Shown: positions 24,338-33,827, counted from the stretch's first letter. The stretch: DNA of 64,000 nt from Hymenobacter baengnokdamensis (GCF_008728635.1 NZ_CP044285.1:1302001-1366000), one strand, 5' to 3'. Notes: generated by a model from the sequence alone, not told the origin. Numbers and translations: made by a program.

Positions 24338-24462
24338 AGGAGAGGAAGGCTGGTAAAAAAGGGCCGAATTATGTAATTTACGTAGAAAGCCCGACAACTA
24401 CTATTACCGGCGTGTTAAGAGTGCCTGGTTACCACCCGGCCGTGCCGGCTTTTCAGCCCTTT

Positions 24463-25356
24463 ATGAAGCTTTCTTTTCGCCGGCTCGCCCTACCGCCGCT
24501 GGGCCTGCTGCTGGCTACCGTAACCCTGCTGCTGGCCAACGAGTGGGCCGTGGCTCGCAGCAGCCACCGCATTGCCGATGTGCCCTACGTAGCGGCCTCC
24601 GCCCCCGATTTCGACGCCAGGCGCCACCGTCTCGATATTTACCAGCCTACCAAAAAAGCCGCGGCGGCCCGGCCGGTGGTACTTTTTATTCATGGCGGGA
24701 GCTGGAACAGCGGCAGCAAAGACGATATTCTGTACCGGGCTATTGGCCGGCGGCTGGCCCGCCGGGGCTTTGTGGGCGTGGTTATCAGCTACCGGCTTGC
24801 GCCGCAGGTGCTGGTGCCGCAGCAGGCCGACGACTGTGCCCGCGCCCTGGCCTGGACGGTGGCGCACATTAGCGCGTATGGCGGCGACCCGGCCCGCATC
24901 GTCCTCATGGGGCACTCGGCCGGGGGCGGGCTGGCCGCGCTGCTGGCCACGGGCTCCGATACGCTGCTGGCCCGGCACGGCCTGCCCGCCCACGCCGCCC
25001 ACGCGGTGCTGCTCGACGACCCGGCCGGCCTCGACATGCTCGACTACCTCACCAAGATGCAGTATCCTAATGATGCACAGTACCTGGTGCCCTTCAGCAA
25101 AGACCCGGCGGTGTGGCGGCAGGCTTCGGCGCTCTACCATATGCGGGCCGGGGCTCCGGCGTTTAGTATATATATCGGCGGCGATACGTACCCAAGTATT
25201 AGCAGCAGCGGCGAGAAGTTCCGGCAGCGGCTGGCGCAGCTGGGCGAAGCACCCCGCTACACCGTGCTGCCCGGCAAGAAGCATATCGGGATGGTGACGC
25301 AGCTCTTGTTTGAGAAAAACCAGCTGTATGCCGAGCTGGAAAGATTAGCTCAGTAA
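24463..25356 (+). CDS. Alpha/beta hydrolase (esterase/lipase family)
   Basis: 297 aa from the ATG at 24463 (MKLSFRRLALPPLGLLLATV, signal peptide or N-terminal anchor). The esterase motifs are HGGSWNSGSKD (oxyanion hole), SYRLAP, and GHSAGGGLAALLA (nucleophile Ser about residue 161). The catalytic His is probably in LPGKKHIGM near the C-terminus. This resembles the hormone-sensitive-lipase/carboxylesterase group (BD-FAE-like). It converges on the prolyl oligopeptidase gene and shares a terminator hairpin with it. Substrate unknown. Confidence 0.82.
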   Translation: MKLSFRRLALPPLGLLLATVTLLLANEWAVARSSHRIADVPYVAASAPDFDARRHRLDIYQPTKKAAAARPVVLFIHGGSWNSGSKDDILYRAIGRRLARRGFVGVVISYRLAPQVLVPQQADDCARALAWTVAHISAYGGDPARIVLMGHSAGGGLAALLATGSDTLLARHGLPAHAAHAVLLDDPAGLDMLDYLTKMQYPNDAQYLVPFSKDPAVWRQASALYHMRAGAPAFSIYIGGDTYPSISSSGEKFRQRLAQLGEAPRYTVLPGKKHIGMVTQLLFEKNQLYAELERLAQ

Positions 25357-25368
25357 GGCCCCAAAAAG

Positions 25369-25401
25369 AACCTCATGCTGCGCACCGCGCAGCATGAGGT
25401 T
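25369..25401. terminator. Bidirectional terminator hairpin
   Basis: 15-bp perfect stem AACCTCATGCTGCGC (25369-25383) / GCGCAGCATGAGGTT (25387-25401), loop ACC, preceded by A and followed by T on the + strand. It lies between two convergent genes and can serve both. Confidence 0.75.
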
Positions 25402-25429
25402 TAAAAATAGGCGCTTTCGCAGCCGTGCG

Positions 25430-27562
25430 CTACTGGGCCATGGGGTACTTCAGGCCCATATTCTCGAACAGGAAAGCCCACTTGTCGGTCTGCTCGCCGA
25501 TAACCTGGGCCGTGGAGCGGCCCGCGCCGTGGCCGGCTTTGGTTTCGATGCGGATGAGCACCGGGGCCGGGCCCTGCTGGTCTTCCTGCAGGCGCGAAGC
25601 AAACTTAAACGAGTGCGCCGGCACCACGCGGTCGTCGTGGTCGGCGGTGGTGATGAGCGTGGCCGGGTACACGGCCGGCTTGAGGGCGTGGTAGGGCGAG
25701 TACTTGTAGAGGTACTGAAACATCTCGGGCGAGTCCTGGGCCGTGCCGTAGTCGTAGGCCCAGCCCGCGCCGGCCGTAAACTGGTTGTAGCGCAGCATAT
25801 CCATAACGCCCACGGCCGGGAAAGCCACCTTAAACAGCTCGGGCCGCTGGCTCATGGTAGCGCCCACGAGCAGGCCGCCGTTCGAGCCGCCCGAGATGGC
25901 GAGGTAGTCCTTCGAGGTATAGTTATTCTTGATTAAATATTCAGCAGCGGCTATGTAGTCGTCGAACACATTCTGCTTCCGGAGCTTGGTACCGGCCAGG
26001 TGCCAGGTTTCGCCATACTCGCCGCCGCCGCGCAGGTTGGGCACGGCATACACGCCGCCATTTTCGAGCAAAATGATATTGGACGTGTTGAAGCTGGGCG
26101 TGACGCTGATATTGAAGCCGCCGTAGGCATAGAGCAGCGTGGGGTTTTTGCCGTTCAGCACAAGACCCTTTTTATAGGTAAGCAGCATCGGAATGCGGGT
26201 GCCGTCCTTGGAGGTGTAAAACACCTGCTTCGACTCAAACTTGCTGGGGTCGAAGGCCACGCCGGCCTTTTTGTACACGCTCGATGTGCCCGTGGCAATG
26301 TTGTACTTAAAAATGGTGGGCGGATAGATGTAAGACGTAAACGTGTAATACGTCTCCTTTTCGGCCTTCTTGCCGTTGAAGCCGCTGGCCGAGCCCAGGC
26401 CGGGCAGCTGAATGGCGTGCTCTTTCTTGCCGCTCATATCGTACTGCTCCACCAGCGAGGTCGCATCTTTGAGGTAAGTAGCGAAAATTTTGCCGCCCAC
26501 GGTCGATACGCTGAGCACATTCTTGGTTTCCGGAATGAGGTCGTGCCAGTTGGCCTGCCTGGGCGCGGTGGCCTCCACCGTTACGAGCCGAAAGTTGGGC
26601 GCTTTGTAATTGGTGTAGATGTAGAGCTTGCTGCCCACGTTCTCCACCACGTGCGAAATGCTCTGCTCGTCGGGCACTACGCTCACAATGGCGCTGCCGG
26701 GCTTGCTCAGGTCCTGCACGTACAGCTCGTTGCCGCTGGTGGTATTCGCGCCGGTGATGACGAGGAAGCGCTCGTCCTCCGTGAGGTGCGCCCCGATGTA
26801 GCGGTGCGGGCTTTTCTCACCACCAAAAATCAGCTTGTCGGTGCTTTGCGGCGTGCCCAGCTGGTGATAGTAGAGCTTGTGAATCTGGGTTTTACCGGCC
26901 AGCTGGCTGCCGGCCTTGGGCTTGTCGTAGCTGCTGTAGTAAAAGCCGGCGTTGCCCTTCCAGGCCAGGCCCGAGAATTTCACGTCCTTGAGCGTATCGC
27001 CCACGATGTGCTTATCGGCGGTACGCAGCACGATAACCTTGCGCCAGTCGGAGCCGCCTTCCGAAATCTGGTAGGCGGCCAGGCTGCCGTCGTGCGTAAA
27101 CTCGATGCCGGCCAGGGAAGTGGTGCCGTCTTTCGAGAACGTATTCGGGTCGAGGAACACCTCCGGCGCGCCCGCGCCGAGCTGCCTATACAGCACGTAC
27201 TGGCTTTGCAGACCGGTATTCTTCGAGAAATAGGTGTACTTGCCCTCCTTGGTAGGCGAAGAGTATTTTTCGTAGTTCCAGAGCTTGGTGAGCCGCTCGC
27301 GGATGGCCTCGCGGTAAGGGATTTTACCCAGATAATCCTGCGTCACCCGGTTTTCGGCCTGCACCCAGGCTTTGGTATCGGCCGCTTGGTCGTTTTCGAG
27401 CCAGCGGTAGGGGTCGGCCACCTTGGTGCCGAAGTACGTCGTGACGGTATCCACCTTGCGCGTCTGTGGGTAGGGCAGGGGCTTGATGGTAGCTACTGTT
27501 TGCGCGACGGCCGGCCCGGCGGCCAGCAGCGCAAGCGCGAAAGTCGGGAAAAGGTATTTCAT
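25430..27562 (-). CDS. Prolyl oligopeptidase family serine peptidase (S9A)
   Basis: 710 aa from the ATG at 27560-27562, which gives MKYLFPTFALALLAAGPAVA, a signal peptide, so the enzyme is periplasmic or secreted. The N-terminal part (about 25-430) is the seven-blade propeller that shields the active site; the C-terminal alpha/beta hydrolase domain has ISGGSNGGLLVGATMSQRP with Ser560, TTADHDDRVVPAHSFKF with the catalytic Asp, and AGHGAGRS with His678. Length matches family members (about 700 aa). It cleaves small proline-containing peptides after proline. Monocistronic. Confidence 0.93.
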   Translation of the reverse strand: MKYLFPTFALALLAAGPAVAQTVATIKPLPYPQTRKVDTVTTYFGTKVADPYRWLENDQAADTKAWVQAENRVTQDYLGKIPYREAIRERLTKLWNYEKYSSPTKEGKYTYFSKNTGLQSQYVLYRQLGAGAPEVFLDPNTFSKDGTTSLAGIEFTHDGSLAAYQISEGGSDWRKVIVLRTADKHIVGDTLKDVKFSGLAWKGNAGFYYSSYDKPKAGSQLAGKTQIHKLYYHQLGTPQSTDKLIFGGEKSPHRYIGAHLTEDERFLVITGANTTSGNELYVQDLSKPGSAIVSVVPDEQSISHVVENVGSKLYIYTNYKAPNFRLVTVEATAPRQANWHDLIPETKNVLSVSTVGGKIFATYLKDATSLVEQYDMSGKKEHAIQLPGLGSASGFNGKKAEKETYYTFTSYIYPPTIFKYNIATGTSSVYKKAGVAFDPSKFESKQVFYTSKDGTRIPMLLTYKKGLVLNGKNPTLLYAYGGFNISVTPSFNTSNIILLENGGVYAVPNLRGGGEYGETWHLAGTKLRKQNVFDDYIAAAEYLIKNNYTSKDYLAISGGSNGGLLVGATMSQRPELFKVAFPAVGVMDMLRYNQFTAGAGWAYDYGTAQDSPEMFQYLYKYSPYHALKPAVYPATLITTADHDDRVVPAHSFKFASRLQEDQQGPAPVLIRIETKAGHGAGRSTAQVIGEQTDKWAFLFENMGLKYPMAQ

Positions 27563-27640
27563 AGAAAAAAGGGAAAGAGGAAACTCAACTGCTGTGCTGC
27601 GTTTGTAAAAGACAGTCACAAAAAAGCCCGAAAACAATTG

Positions 27641-28132
27641 TCAGCCAAAGAGTGCGCCCTGGCGCTGAGGTTGCTCGAAGGCCAGCAGCCAGCGCTTGCG
27701 CGCCAGCCCTCCCGCGTAGCCGGTAAGCGAGCCATCGGCCCCGATAACGCGGTGACAGGGCCACACGATAGCCAGCGGATTCTGGCCATTGGCCGCGCCC
27801 ACGGCCCGCACCGATTTCGGGTTGTTCAGGCGTTGGGCTATGTCGAGGTATGAGGCAGTGCGGCCGTGGGCAATGCTGCCCAGCGCGGCCCACACCTGCC
27901 GCTGAAAATCGGTGCCGGTGCGCGGGGCGCAGGCCAGGTCAAATTCGCGCAGCTCCCTGCCAAAATACGCTTGCAGCTGGCGGTAGGGCTCTTGCAGGCA
28001 AGCCGCCAGGCCAGCGGCGGGCGTCGGGGCGTGCGCGTCCGGGTCAAGAAACTGCACGGCGTGCAGCCCCGCATCGGAAGCGTGCAGGGCCAGCGTGCCA
28101 ATGGGAGAGTGCAGATAGGCGAGCGCGTCCAT
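27641..28132 (-). CDS. ogt: Methylated-DNA-[protein]-cysteine S-methyltransferase
   Basis: 163-aa suicide repair enzyme removing alkyl groups from O6-alkylguanine or O4-alkylthymine. The active-site motif is IVWPCHRVI with acceptor Cys126; the DNA-binding helix-turn-helix part is FQRQVWAALGSIAHGRTASY, and the C-terminal GSLTGYAGGLARKRWLLAFE is typical. No AraC/Ada domain, so this is the short Ogt/MGMT type rather than Ada. It lies 78 nt upstream of the prolyl oligopeptidase gene on the same strand. Confidence 0.93.
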   Translation of the reverse strand: MDALAYLHSPIGTLALHASDAGLHAVQFLDPDAHAPTPAAGLAACLQEPYRQLQAYFGRELREFDLACAPRTGTDFQRQVWAALGSIAHGRTASYLDIAQRLNNPKSVRAVGAANGQNPLAIVWPCHRVIGADGSLTGYAGGLARKRWLLAFEQPQRQGALFG

Positions 28133-28171
28133 AAGGCCGCAAGGTAAGGCAAGAGGAGGCGTAGAAATAAA

Positions 28172-28222
28172 CAGGACTTACACAAAATAGCCCGCCCAGC
28201 AGGTAATCTTATGTAAGTCCTG
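28172..28222. repeat. Inverted repeat CAGGACTTACA, possible terminator or element ends
   Basis: CAGGACTTACACAAAAT (28172-28188) pairs with ATCTTATGTAAGTCCTG (28206-28222), allowing two G-U pairs, with a 17-nt loop. It lies past the end of the GH1-like gene on the minus strand. It may end that transcript; GGACTTAC-type ends also occur on insertion sequences, so a relict is possible. Confidence 0.45.
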
Positions 28223-28242
28223 AAAAAGAGTGTTTTGGCTTC

Positions 28243-29442
28243 TTAGCCCAGCACGAGCTGGGCGGCTTTCACCCTAGTGGGCTGCGCCTGCTGCACCATC
28301 GCCTGGGCGGCGCGCAGTGCCTCAGCGCTGGGCTCGTGCAGCACGCGGCGGGGTGGGCCATCGGGCCGCAGCTCAGCATCCCAGAGGCCCGAGCGGTGCC
28401 AGTTGTCCAGGAAATCCCAGTCGGGGCGGTCTATGATGGGGTAAATACAAGCCCCGAGCAGCGGCAGGCCCTTGCTCAGGGTCTTGGCGCACTCGCGGCC
28501 AATCATCTGCCACCACAGGGGACGGTCTACGCCCGGGTGGCTGGTTTCGGTTACCACGAAAGGGCGCTTGTAGCGTTTATAAGCCTGGGCCAGCAGCTCG
28601 CTCAGCGGCACCCAGCGGGGGTCCATTACGGGGTCGTTCCAGCCCAGGTGGCGGTGCGGATGCAGCTGCCACTGGTTGTCGTAGTAGTAGTTGAAGCCCA
28701 CGATGTCGAGCAGGCTTTCGTGGCCGCCCAGCTCGGGGCACAGGCGGCCCGCCAGGATGTCGGTGGCCTGAAACTGGTCGCGGTGCATACGCCTGGCTTC
28801 GCGCTGGTGGCTCAGCCAGGGGTTGGGCGGGGGCACGATGTTGATGAGGGGCTCGGTGCTGAGAAAGCGAATGCCGGGGTCGGCCTCGCGCAGGGCCCAG
28901 CTGCCTTCGATGTAGGCACGCATCAGGCCGTACTTTACCTCCCAGCCCTGGCCCACGCAGTAGGGCGAGGTGCCCCGGGCGTCGCCGCCGAGCCACGACA
29001 TAAAGCTTACTTCGTTAATCGGCGTCACGATGAGCGTACCCTCGGGCCGCTCCGAGCGGTAAAAGTCTACGAATGCCCGACAGAGCGCCGCGAAGCGCCG
29101 GGCAAACATGGGGTGCAGCGGCGTCAGGTCGTCGGGGTAGCCGAAATGGCACAAGTCCCACACCTGCTGAATGCCGTGGCGCTGCCCCGCATCAAGCATG
29201 ACTTTTACCGTGCTCCAGTCGTACTGGTAGGGCGTTTTCTCAATCATCGCCCAGCGAATTCCCTCGCGCACGGTCTTGACGTTGAACTGCGCCAGGTCGG
29301 CATAGTCTTCGTCGAGCAGCGGCAGGTGGCCGGTGAGGGGCAGAAAGTCGACCCGGTTGCCAAAGGCGTTGAGCTGGTCGGTACACTCGTAGCCGCCCCA
29401 CCAAAAGGATTTAAAGGGTGTTTCTGTTCGTAATGGTTTCAT
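28243..29442 (-). CDS. GH1-like glycoside hydrolase family protein
   Basis: 399 aa from the ATG at 29440-29442, no signal peptide, so cytoplasmic. The fold is a clan GH-A TIM barrel: FWWGGYECTDQLNAFGNRVD at the start, ..TPINEVSF with putative acid/base Glu144, and FVVTETSHPG with putative nucleophile Glu299, equivalent to the NEP and TENG sites of family 1. The motif around Glu144 is NEV instead of NEP. Such proteins are often annotated as family 1 glycosylhydrolase or as the barrel part of SDR fusions. Substrate unknown. The CDF transporter gene lies 46 nt upstream on the same strand, with further carbohydrate genes beyond. Confidence 0.7.
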   Translation of the reverse strand: MKPLRTETPFKSFWWGGYECTDQLNAFGNRVDFLPLTGHLPLLDEDYADLAQFNVKTVREGIRWAMIEKTPYQYDWSTVKVMLDAGQRHGIQQVWDLCHFGYPDDLTPLHPMFARRFAALCRAFVDFYRSERPEGTLIVTPINEVSFMSWLGGDARGTSPYCVGQGWEVKYGLMRAYIEGSWALREADPGIRFLSTEPLINIVPPPNPWLSHQREARRMHRDQFQATDILAGRLCPELGGHESLLDIVGFNYYYDNQWQLHPHRHLGWNDPVMDPRWVPLSELLAQAYKRYKRPFVVTETSHPGVDRPLWWQMIGRECAKTLSKGLPLLGACIYPIIDRPDWDFLDNWHRSGLWDAELRPDGPPRRVLHEPSAEALRAAQAMVQQAQPTRVKAAQLVLG

Positions 29443-29487
29443 ATACAAAAGAATGAATAGAGGCCAGGGAGCTGGAAACCACCCGCG

Positions 29488-30411
29488 CTATACGCGCCCG
29501 GCCAGCGACTTGGCTTCAATAAAAATGCGCTTAAACTCCGGAAACTCAGTCCGGATGGCGTCCTGCACGGCTTCTACCGCCCCCTCAACCTGGGTGGCCG
29601 TGAGGTGGTCATCAAACTCCACGTCGAGCGCCAGCACCACATCGTCGGGGGCGAGGTACATCGTCAGGGGCGGGCGCACCAGCGTTACGCCGGGCGTTTG
29701 GCGGGCCAGCGCCAGCACCTGCTGCGCGGCTTCTGCAGTGATGCCTTCGCCCACCAGCAGCGCTTTGGTGCGCGACACCAGCAATACGGCCACGCCCATC
29801 AGCAGCAGGCCGATGACCAAGGACGCCGCCCCGTCGAACGCGGGGTTACGGAGCAAGTGCCCCAGGTATACGCCCAGCAAGGCAACGAGCAGGCCGGCTA
29901 CGGCCGCCACGTTTTCGAGCACCGAGGCAAACACGGCCGGGTCGCGGCTCGTGCGCAGGGTGTGCCAGAAGCTGCTGCCGGCCAGCCGCTTTTCCAGCAG
30001 GGCCCGAATGGCCAGCCACGCCGCGGCGCCCTCAAAAAAAATAGATACCCCCAGTACTATATAGTTCCACAGTGGGTTTTCGAGCGGCTCAGGGTGCCGC
30101 AGGTGCTGGATGCCTTCGTAAAAAGACATGCCGCCGCCAATGGAAAAAATGAGCACAGCCACAATCAACGCCCAGAAATACAGCTCTTTGCCGTGGCCGA
30201 ATGGGTGCTGCTCATCGGCCGGGCGCTGGCTGCGGCTCAGGCCATACAGCAGCAGGCCACCGTTGCCGGTATCAACCAGTGAGTGAATTCCTTCGGAGAG
30301 CATCGCCGACGAGCCGGTGAGGTAGGCCGCTACAAATTTGCTGACGGCAATGGCTACGTTGGCGGCAATACCGCCATAAAGGGAGAGCTTGGAAGAAGAG
30401 GATGCTGACAT
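29488..30411 (-). CDS. Cation diffusion facilitator family transporter
   Basis: 307-aa inner-membrane metal efflux carrier (Zn, Mn, Fe or Co). Six transmembrane helices can be read in the first ~210 residues. The metal site motif in helix 2 is SEGIHSLVDTGN (His, Asp), followed by the HPFGHGKE loop typical of CDF proteins; helix 5 carries the aspartate in NPAFDGAASLVIG. The C-terminal cytoplasmic domain (about 220-307) holds LAPDDVVLALDVEFDDHLT and ends KRIFIEAKSLAG, as in the MntP/FieF-like subgroup. Its place next to carbohydrate genes seems incidental. Confidence 0.9.
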   Translation of the reverse strand: MSASSSSKLSLYGGIAANVAIAVSKFVAAYLTGSSAMLSEGIHSLVDTGNGGLLLYGLSRSQRPADEQHPFGHGKELYFWALIVAVLIFSIGGGMSFYEGIQHLRHPEPLENPLWNYIVLGVSIFFEGAAAWLAIRALLEKRLAGSSFWHTLRTSRDPAVFASVLENVAAVAGLLVALLGVYLGHLLRNPAFDGAASLVIGLLLMGVAVLLVSRTKALLVGEGITAEAAQQVLALARQTPGVTLVRPPLTMYLAPDDVVLALDVEFDDHLTATQVEGAVEAVQDAIRTEFPEFKRIFIEAKSLAGRV

Positions 30412-30494
30412 AGGAAGCCCCTATGTACGCGCCGGGTGGGGCGAGGTTGGGCCCGGCCGGCTTTCGGTACGGATGGAAGAAACCTGGCGCAGCC

Positions 30495-31814
30495 TTATTG
30501 CGCCTTTACATAAAAAGGAATATTGCCGGTTGCGACGTTGCCGTGGCCATCCGACGCGTACAGAAACAGGCGGTAGGCGCCGGCCTTGGCCGGCGCTTGC
30601 AGCTGCGCCTTGCCGGCGCTTTCGGCCGACAGCAAGCCCGCAATCGGGGCGGGGCGACTCTCGCGGTCGCCCCCGTTTTTGAGGTCGGTGCTTTCGGGCA
30701 GCAGCTCCCAGCGATACGTCAGCGGGTCCTTATCGGGGTCGGTGACGACGGCCGCGGCCGGATAGGGCTGGCTGGCTTTCAGGTACACGGTATCGGCGGC
30801 CTGGCGGCCGTTGAGGCGCAGGGAGGCCAGGTGTGGGGCGCGGTTGCGGGGCCAGTGCCCGCTCCACAGGTACTGCATCACGTCGACCACTTCCGTTTCC
30901 TGCCCGTCTTCCGTAAAAATGCCGTACCAGGTGGGCGTGCGCTCCTGCTTCTGGCCCCACAAAAACACGTAAGTACCCAGGCACTGGGTTTTGTCCTGCT
31001 CTACAGAAGCCTCGTAGCGGCTTTTGTAGACGGCCGCTTTCTGGCTGCTGGTTTCTTCCACGGCGGCTTTCCAGGGCAGCTGCTGGCTTTCCCAGTGGCC
31101 GGTGGGCCCCCACTCGGTTACGAGGTAGGGGCCGGTCCAGCCGGTAGTGCGCACCTGCTGCGGAATGGCGGCCAGGCCCGCGTACGTGTTGATAGACAAA
31201 ATATCAACCGCCGGGCACTGGGCTTTGATGCGGGTTACCTCGCGGGCATTCAGGCCGGCCAGGACGGTCGAAGTCGGGTGGTTGGGGTCGACTTCATGAA
31301 TCATGCGGGCGATGTCGTTCACGGCGTCCCACACCTTGGGGTTGGTGTACTCCAGGTTCAGCTCGTTGCCGATGCCCCACAGCAGCACGGCCGGGTCATC
31401 TTTGTACTTAAGTACTTCGGCCTTAACCTTCTGGAGCTGCGCTGCCACGGCCTGCGGGTCGTCGTAGTTGAAGCCGTGGCGCTCGCGGGCCACGTCGAGG
31501 CCCATCATCACGGTCAGGCCATTGGCATGAGCGGCCTGCAATACCTGCGGGGCCTCGGCGGTGCTCCAGGTGCGGATGGAGTTGCCGCCGTAGGCGGCAA
31601 TGCGCTCCGGGAACTGGCTGCCGCCCGCGCCGCGCACAAAGTAAGGCTTGCCCGCGCGCAGGAGCTGGTAGCGGCCATTGGCATGGCTGATTTCGACCTT
31701 TACCGCCCCCGGCGGCACGGCCCGGACGGTGGTAATCAGCAAAAGCCCGGCCAGCACCAGCAAGCCCGGCACCCGGCTGAAGCCAGCAGAAGAAGTAATT
31801 TCAGGCATTGACAT
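30495..31814 (-). CDS. Exported GH2-type TIM-barrel glycoside hydrolase-like protein
   Basis: 439 aa from the ATG at 31812-31814 (a second ATG follows at 31808). An N-terminal hydrophobic segment (VPGLLVLAGLLLITTVRA) is a signal or anchor. The barrel begins with GRYQLLRAGKPYFVRGAGG, shows LLWGIGNELN with putative acid/base Glu151 and GPYLVTEWGPTG with putative nucleophile Glu234, as in GH2 catalytic domains. A C-terminal beta-sandwich from about 330 (APHLASLRLNGR ... GAYRLFLYASDGHGNVAT) follows. There is no N-terminal GH2 sugar-binding domain. It is divergent from the beta-glucuronidase gene, with 133 nt between starts, and may share regulation. Substrate not known. Confidence 0.75.
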   Translation of the reverse strand: MSMPEITSSAGFSRVPGLLVLAGLLLITTVRAVPPGAVKVEISHANGRYQLLRAGKPYFVRGAGGSQFPERIAAYGGNSIRTWSTAEAPQVLQAAHANGLTVMMGLDVARERHGFNYDDPQAVAAQLQKVKAEVLKYKDDPAVLLWGIGNELNLEYTNPKVWDAVNDIARMIHEVDPNHPTSTVLAGLNAREVTRIKAQCPAVDILSINTYAGLAAIPQQVRTTGWTGPYLVTEWGPTGHWESQQLPWKAAVEETSSQKAAVYKSRYEASVEQDKTQCLGTYVFLWGQKQERTPTWYGIFTEDGQETEVVDVMQYLWSGHWPRNRAPHLASLRLNGRQAADTVYLKASQPYPAAAVVTDPDKDPLTYRWELLPESTDLKNGGDRESRPAPIAGLLSAESAGKAQLQAPAKAGAYRLFLYASDGHGNVATGNIPFYVKAQ

Positions 31815-31947
31815 GGGGTAAAGAAAACAGCTCTGCCGCTCCTGGCAAAGCCCAGCCCTTAATTTTAAACAACTTTCTGCCATACAAGGCCAGCCATCGG
31901 TGCTGAGGAGATACCGGAACTGCCTGTCACTGCCCGCCTTTTTTTCC

Positions 31948-33810
31948 ATGACTTACTCTTTCCTGCTAAGGACGGCCACCGCAGTACTGCTGCTTGCCAG
32001 CACCTTCACGGGCCGCCCCCTGCGGGCCCAGACTCCACTGCTCCAGCATGCTTCCGGCCGAAGCGTGCTCAGCCTCGACGGACGCTGGAACTACATCATT
32101 GACCCGTACGAGACAGGGTTTTACGACTACCGCCGCGAGGCCTTCGACCAGTCGCCCTCGGGTAAGGGCGGCTACTACGACAACCAAAAGCCCAGCTCGA
32201 AGCAGCAGCCCGAGCTGATTGAGTATGATTTCGACCAGGCGGCCACGCTGCAGGTGCCCGGCGACTGGAACTCGCAGGACTCCAGGCTGCTGTACTACGA
32301 AGGCACCATCTGGTATAAAAAGAGCTTTACGCTGACTCCGAAGGCAAATAAAAGGTATTTTCTATATTTTGGGGCCGTCAACTACGAGGCGCATATCTAC
32401 CTGAATGGCAAAAAGCTGGGTATGCACCGGGGCGGCTTCACGCCCATTCAGTACGACATCACCGATAAGCTGAGCCAGACGGGTGATAACTTCGTCATTG
32501 TCAAGGCCGATAATACCCGCCACGCCGACGCCGTGCCAACCATCAATACCGACTGGTGGAACTACGGCGGCATCACCCGCGAGGTGTTTATTGCCGAAAC
32601 GCCGGCCACGTACATTGCCGACTACCAGGTGCAGCTGGCCAAAAATGACCCGACCACGCTGGCCGGTTACGTGCAGCTCGCTGGCGATGAGCGGGCCGGC
32701 CAGACGGTTACGCTCACCATCGCCGAGGCCGGCCTTCGGCAAACTCTCAAAACTGACACCGACGGCCGTGCCACGTTTCGCGTGCCGGCTAAAAAGCTCC
32801 AGCGGTGGTCGCCCCAGCGCCCGAAGCTCTATGCCGTGAGCTTGGCCAGTGGCCCCGACGTGGTGCAGGACCGCATCGGCTTCCGCACCATCCAGACGCG
32901 GGGCCAGGATATTCTGCTTAATGGCAAGCCCATATTCCTGCGCGGCATTTCGATGCATGATGAGAACCCGCTCATTCCGGGCCGGGCGCGGGGCGAGGGC
33001 GACCTGCGCATGCTGCTGACCTGGGCCAAGGAGCTGGGTTGCAACTACGTGCGCCTGGCCCACTACCCCCACAACGAAATTATGCTGCGCCTGGCCGACG
33101 AGATGGGCCTGCTGGTGTGGGCCGAAGTGCCGGTGTACTGGACCATTGCCTGGGAAAACCCGGCCACCTACCAGAACGCCGAAGCCCAGCTCACTGACCT
33201 CATCTCGGTGGGAAAAAACCGCGCCAGCATCGGGGTGTGGTCGGTGGGCAATGAAACGCCGCCCAGCGCGCCGCGCCTCAAGTTTATGACCAGCCTGGTG
33301 CACAAAGCGCGCAGCCTCGACGATACCCGCCTGGTGTCGGCGGCGCTGGAGCTGCGCCGCGATGGCTACGCCGTGACCGTGGACGACCCGCTCGGGGCCG
33401 AGCTGGACCTCACCAGCTTCAACGAGTATGCCGGCTGGTACTGGGGCGGCAAGCCCAGCGAGATTACCCAGTTCAAGTTCGCTATTAAGTACGATAAGCC
33501 CGTTATCATCAGCGAGTTTGGGGGCGATGCGCTGGCCGGCTACCACGGCGATGCCGACACCCGCTGGAGCGAGGAGTACCAGGAAGCGCTCTACGTAAAT
33601 CAGCTCCGAATGCTGAGTGGCATCCCTGGCCTGCGCGGCATGACGCCCTGGATTCTGGCCGACTTTCGGGCCACCCGCCGGCAGCACCCGGTGTTTCAGC
33701 AGGGCTTCAATCGGAAAGGCTTGATTTCCAGTGATGGCACGAAGAAGAAAGCGTTTTTTGTCTTGCAGGAATATTACCGCCAGCAGGCCCTGAAATACGA
33801 CGCTAACTAA
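31948..33810 (+). CDS. Glycoside hydrolase family 2, likely beta-glucuronidase
   Basis: 620 aa from ATG 31948 (MTYSFLLRTATAVLLLASTF, signal peptide, likely periplasmic). N-terminal sugar-binding domain (about 40-235: LSLDGRWNYIIDPYE, PGDWNSQ, FLYFGAVNYEAHIYLNGKKL), immunoglobulin-like domain (to about 325), then the TIM barrel with FLRGISMHDE, NYVRLAHYPHNE, WSVGNETPP (acid/base Glu436) and VIISEFGGDA (nucleophile Glu523). The DWWNYGGITRE block and the mannonate dehydratase gene 56 nt downstream support a beta-glucuronidase giving glucuronate, but beta-galactosidase or another GH2 activity cannot be excluded from sequence alone. Confidence 0.83.
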   Translation: MTYSFLLRTATAVLLLASTFTGRPLRAQTPLLQHASGRSVLSLDGRWNYIIDPYETGFYDYRREAFDQSPSGKGGYYDNQKPSSKQQPELIEYDFDQAATLQVPGDWNSQDSRLLYYEGTIWYKKSFTLTPKANKRYFLYFGAVNYEAHIYLNGKKLGMHRGGFTPIQYDITDKLSQTGDNFVIVKADNTRHADAVPTINTDWWNYGGITREVFIAETPATYIADYQVQLAKNDPTTLAGYVQLAGDERAGQTVTLTIAEAGLRQTLKTDTDGRATFRVPAKKLQRWSPQRPKLYAVSLASGPDVVQDRIGFRTIQTRGQDILLNGKPIFLRGISMHDENPLIPGRARGEGDLRMLLTWAKELGCNYVRLAHYPHNEIMLRLADEMGLLVWAEVPVYWTIAWENPATYQNAEAQLTDLISVGKNRASIGVWSVGNETPPSAPRLKFMTSLVHKARSLDDTRLVSAALELRRDGYAVTVDDPLGAELDLTSFNEYAGWYWGGKPSEITQFKFAIKYDKPVIISEFGGDALAGYHGDADTRWSEEYQEALYVNQLRMLSGIPGLRGMTPWILADFRATRRQHPVFQQGFNRKGLISSDGTKKKAFFVLQEYYRQQALKYDAN

Positions 33811-33816
33811 GATTGC

Positions 33817-33827
33817 TGGTCTGACCA
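33817..33827. promoter_or_regulatory. FadR/GntR-type operator in front of uxuA
   Basis: TGGTC-T-GACCA, flanked as GCTGGTCTGACCAGGC. The FadR consensus in E. coli has the core TGGTCNGACCA, and other FadR-subfamily GntR regulators (UxuR, ExuR) that control uronate genes use related TGGT..ACCA sites. It lies 40 nt before the uxuA start. Confidence 0.45.

Noticed and set aside
28172..28222. Terminal repeats of an insertion sequence
   Set aside because: No transposase or target duplication is present and only 51 nt are enclosed; kept as a plain inverted repeat.
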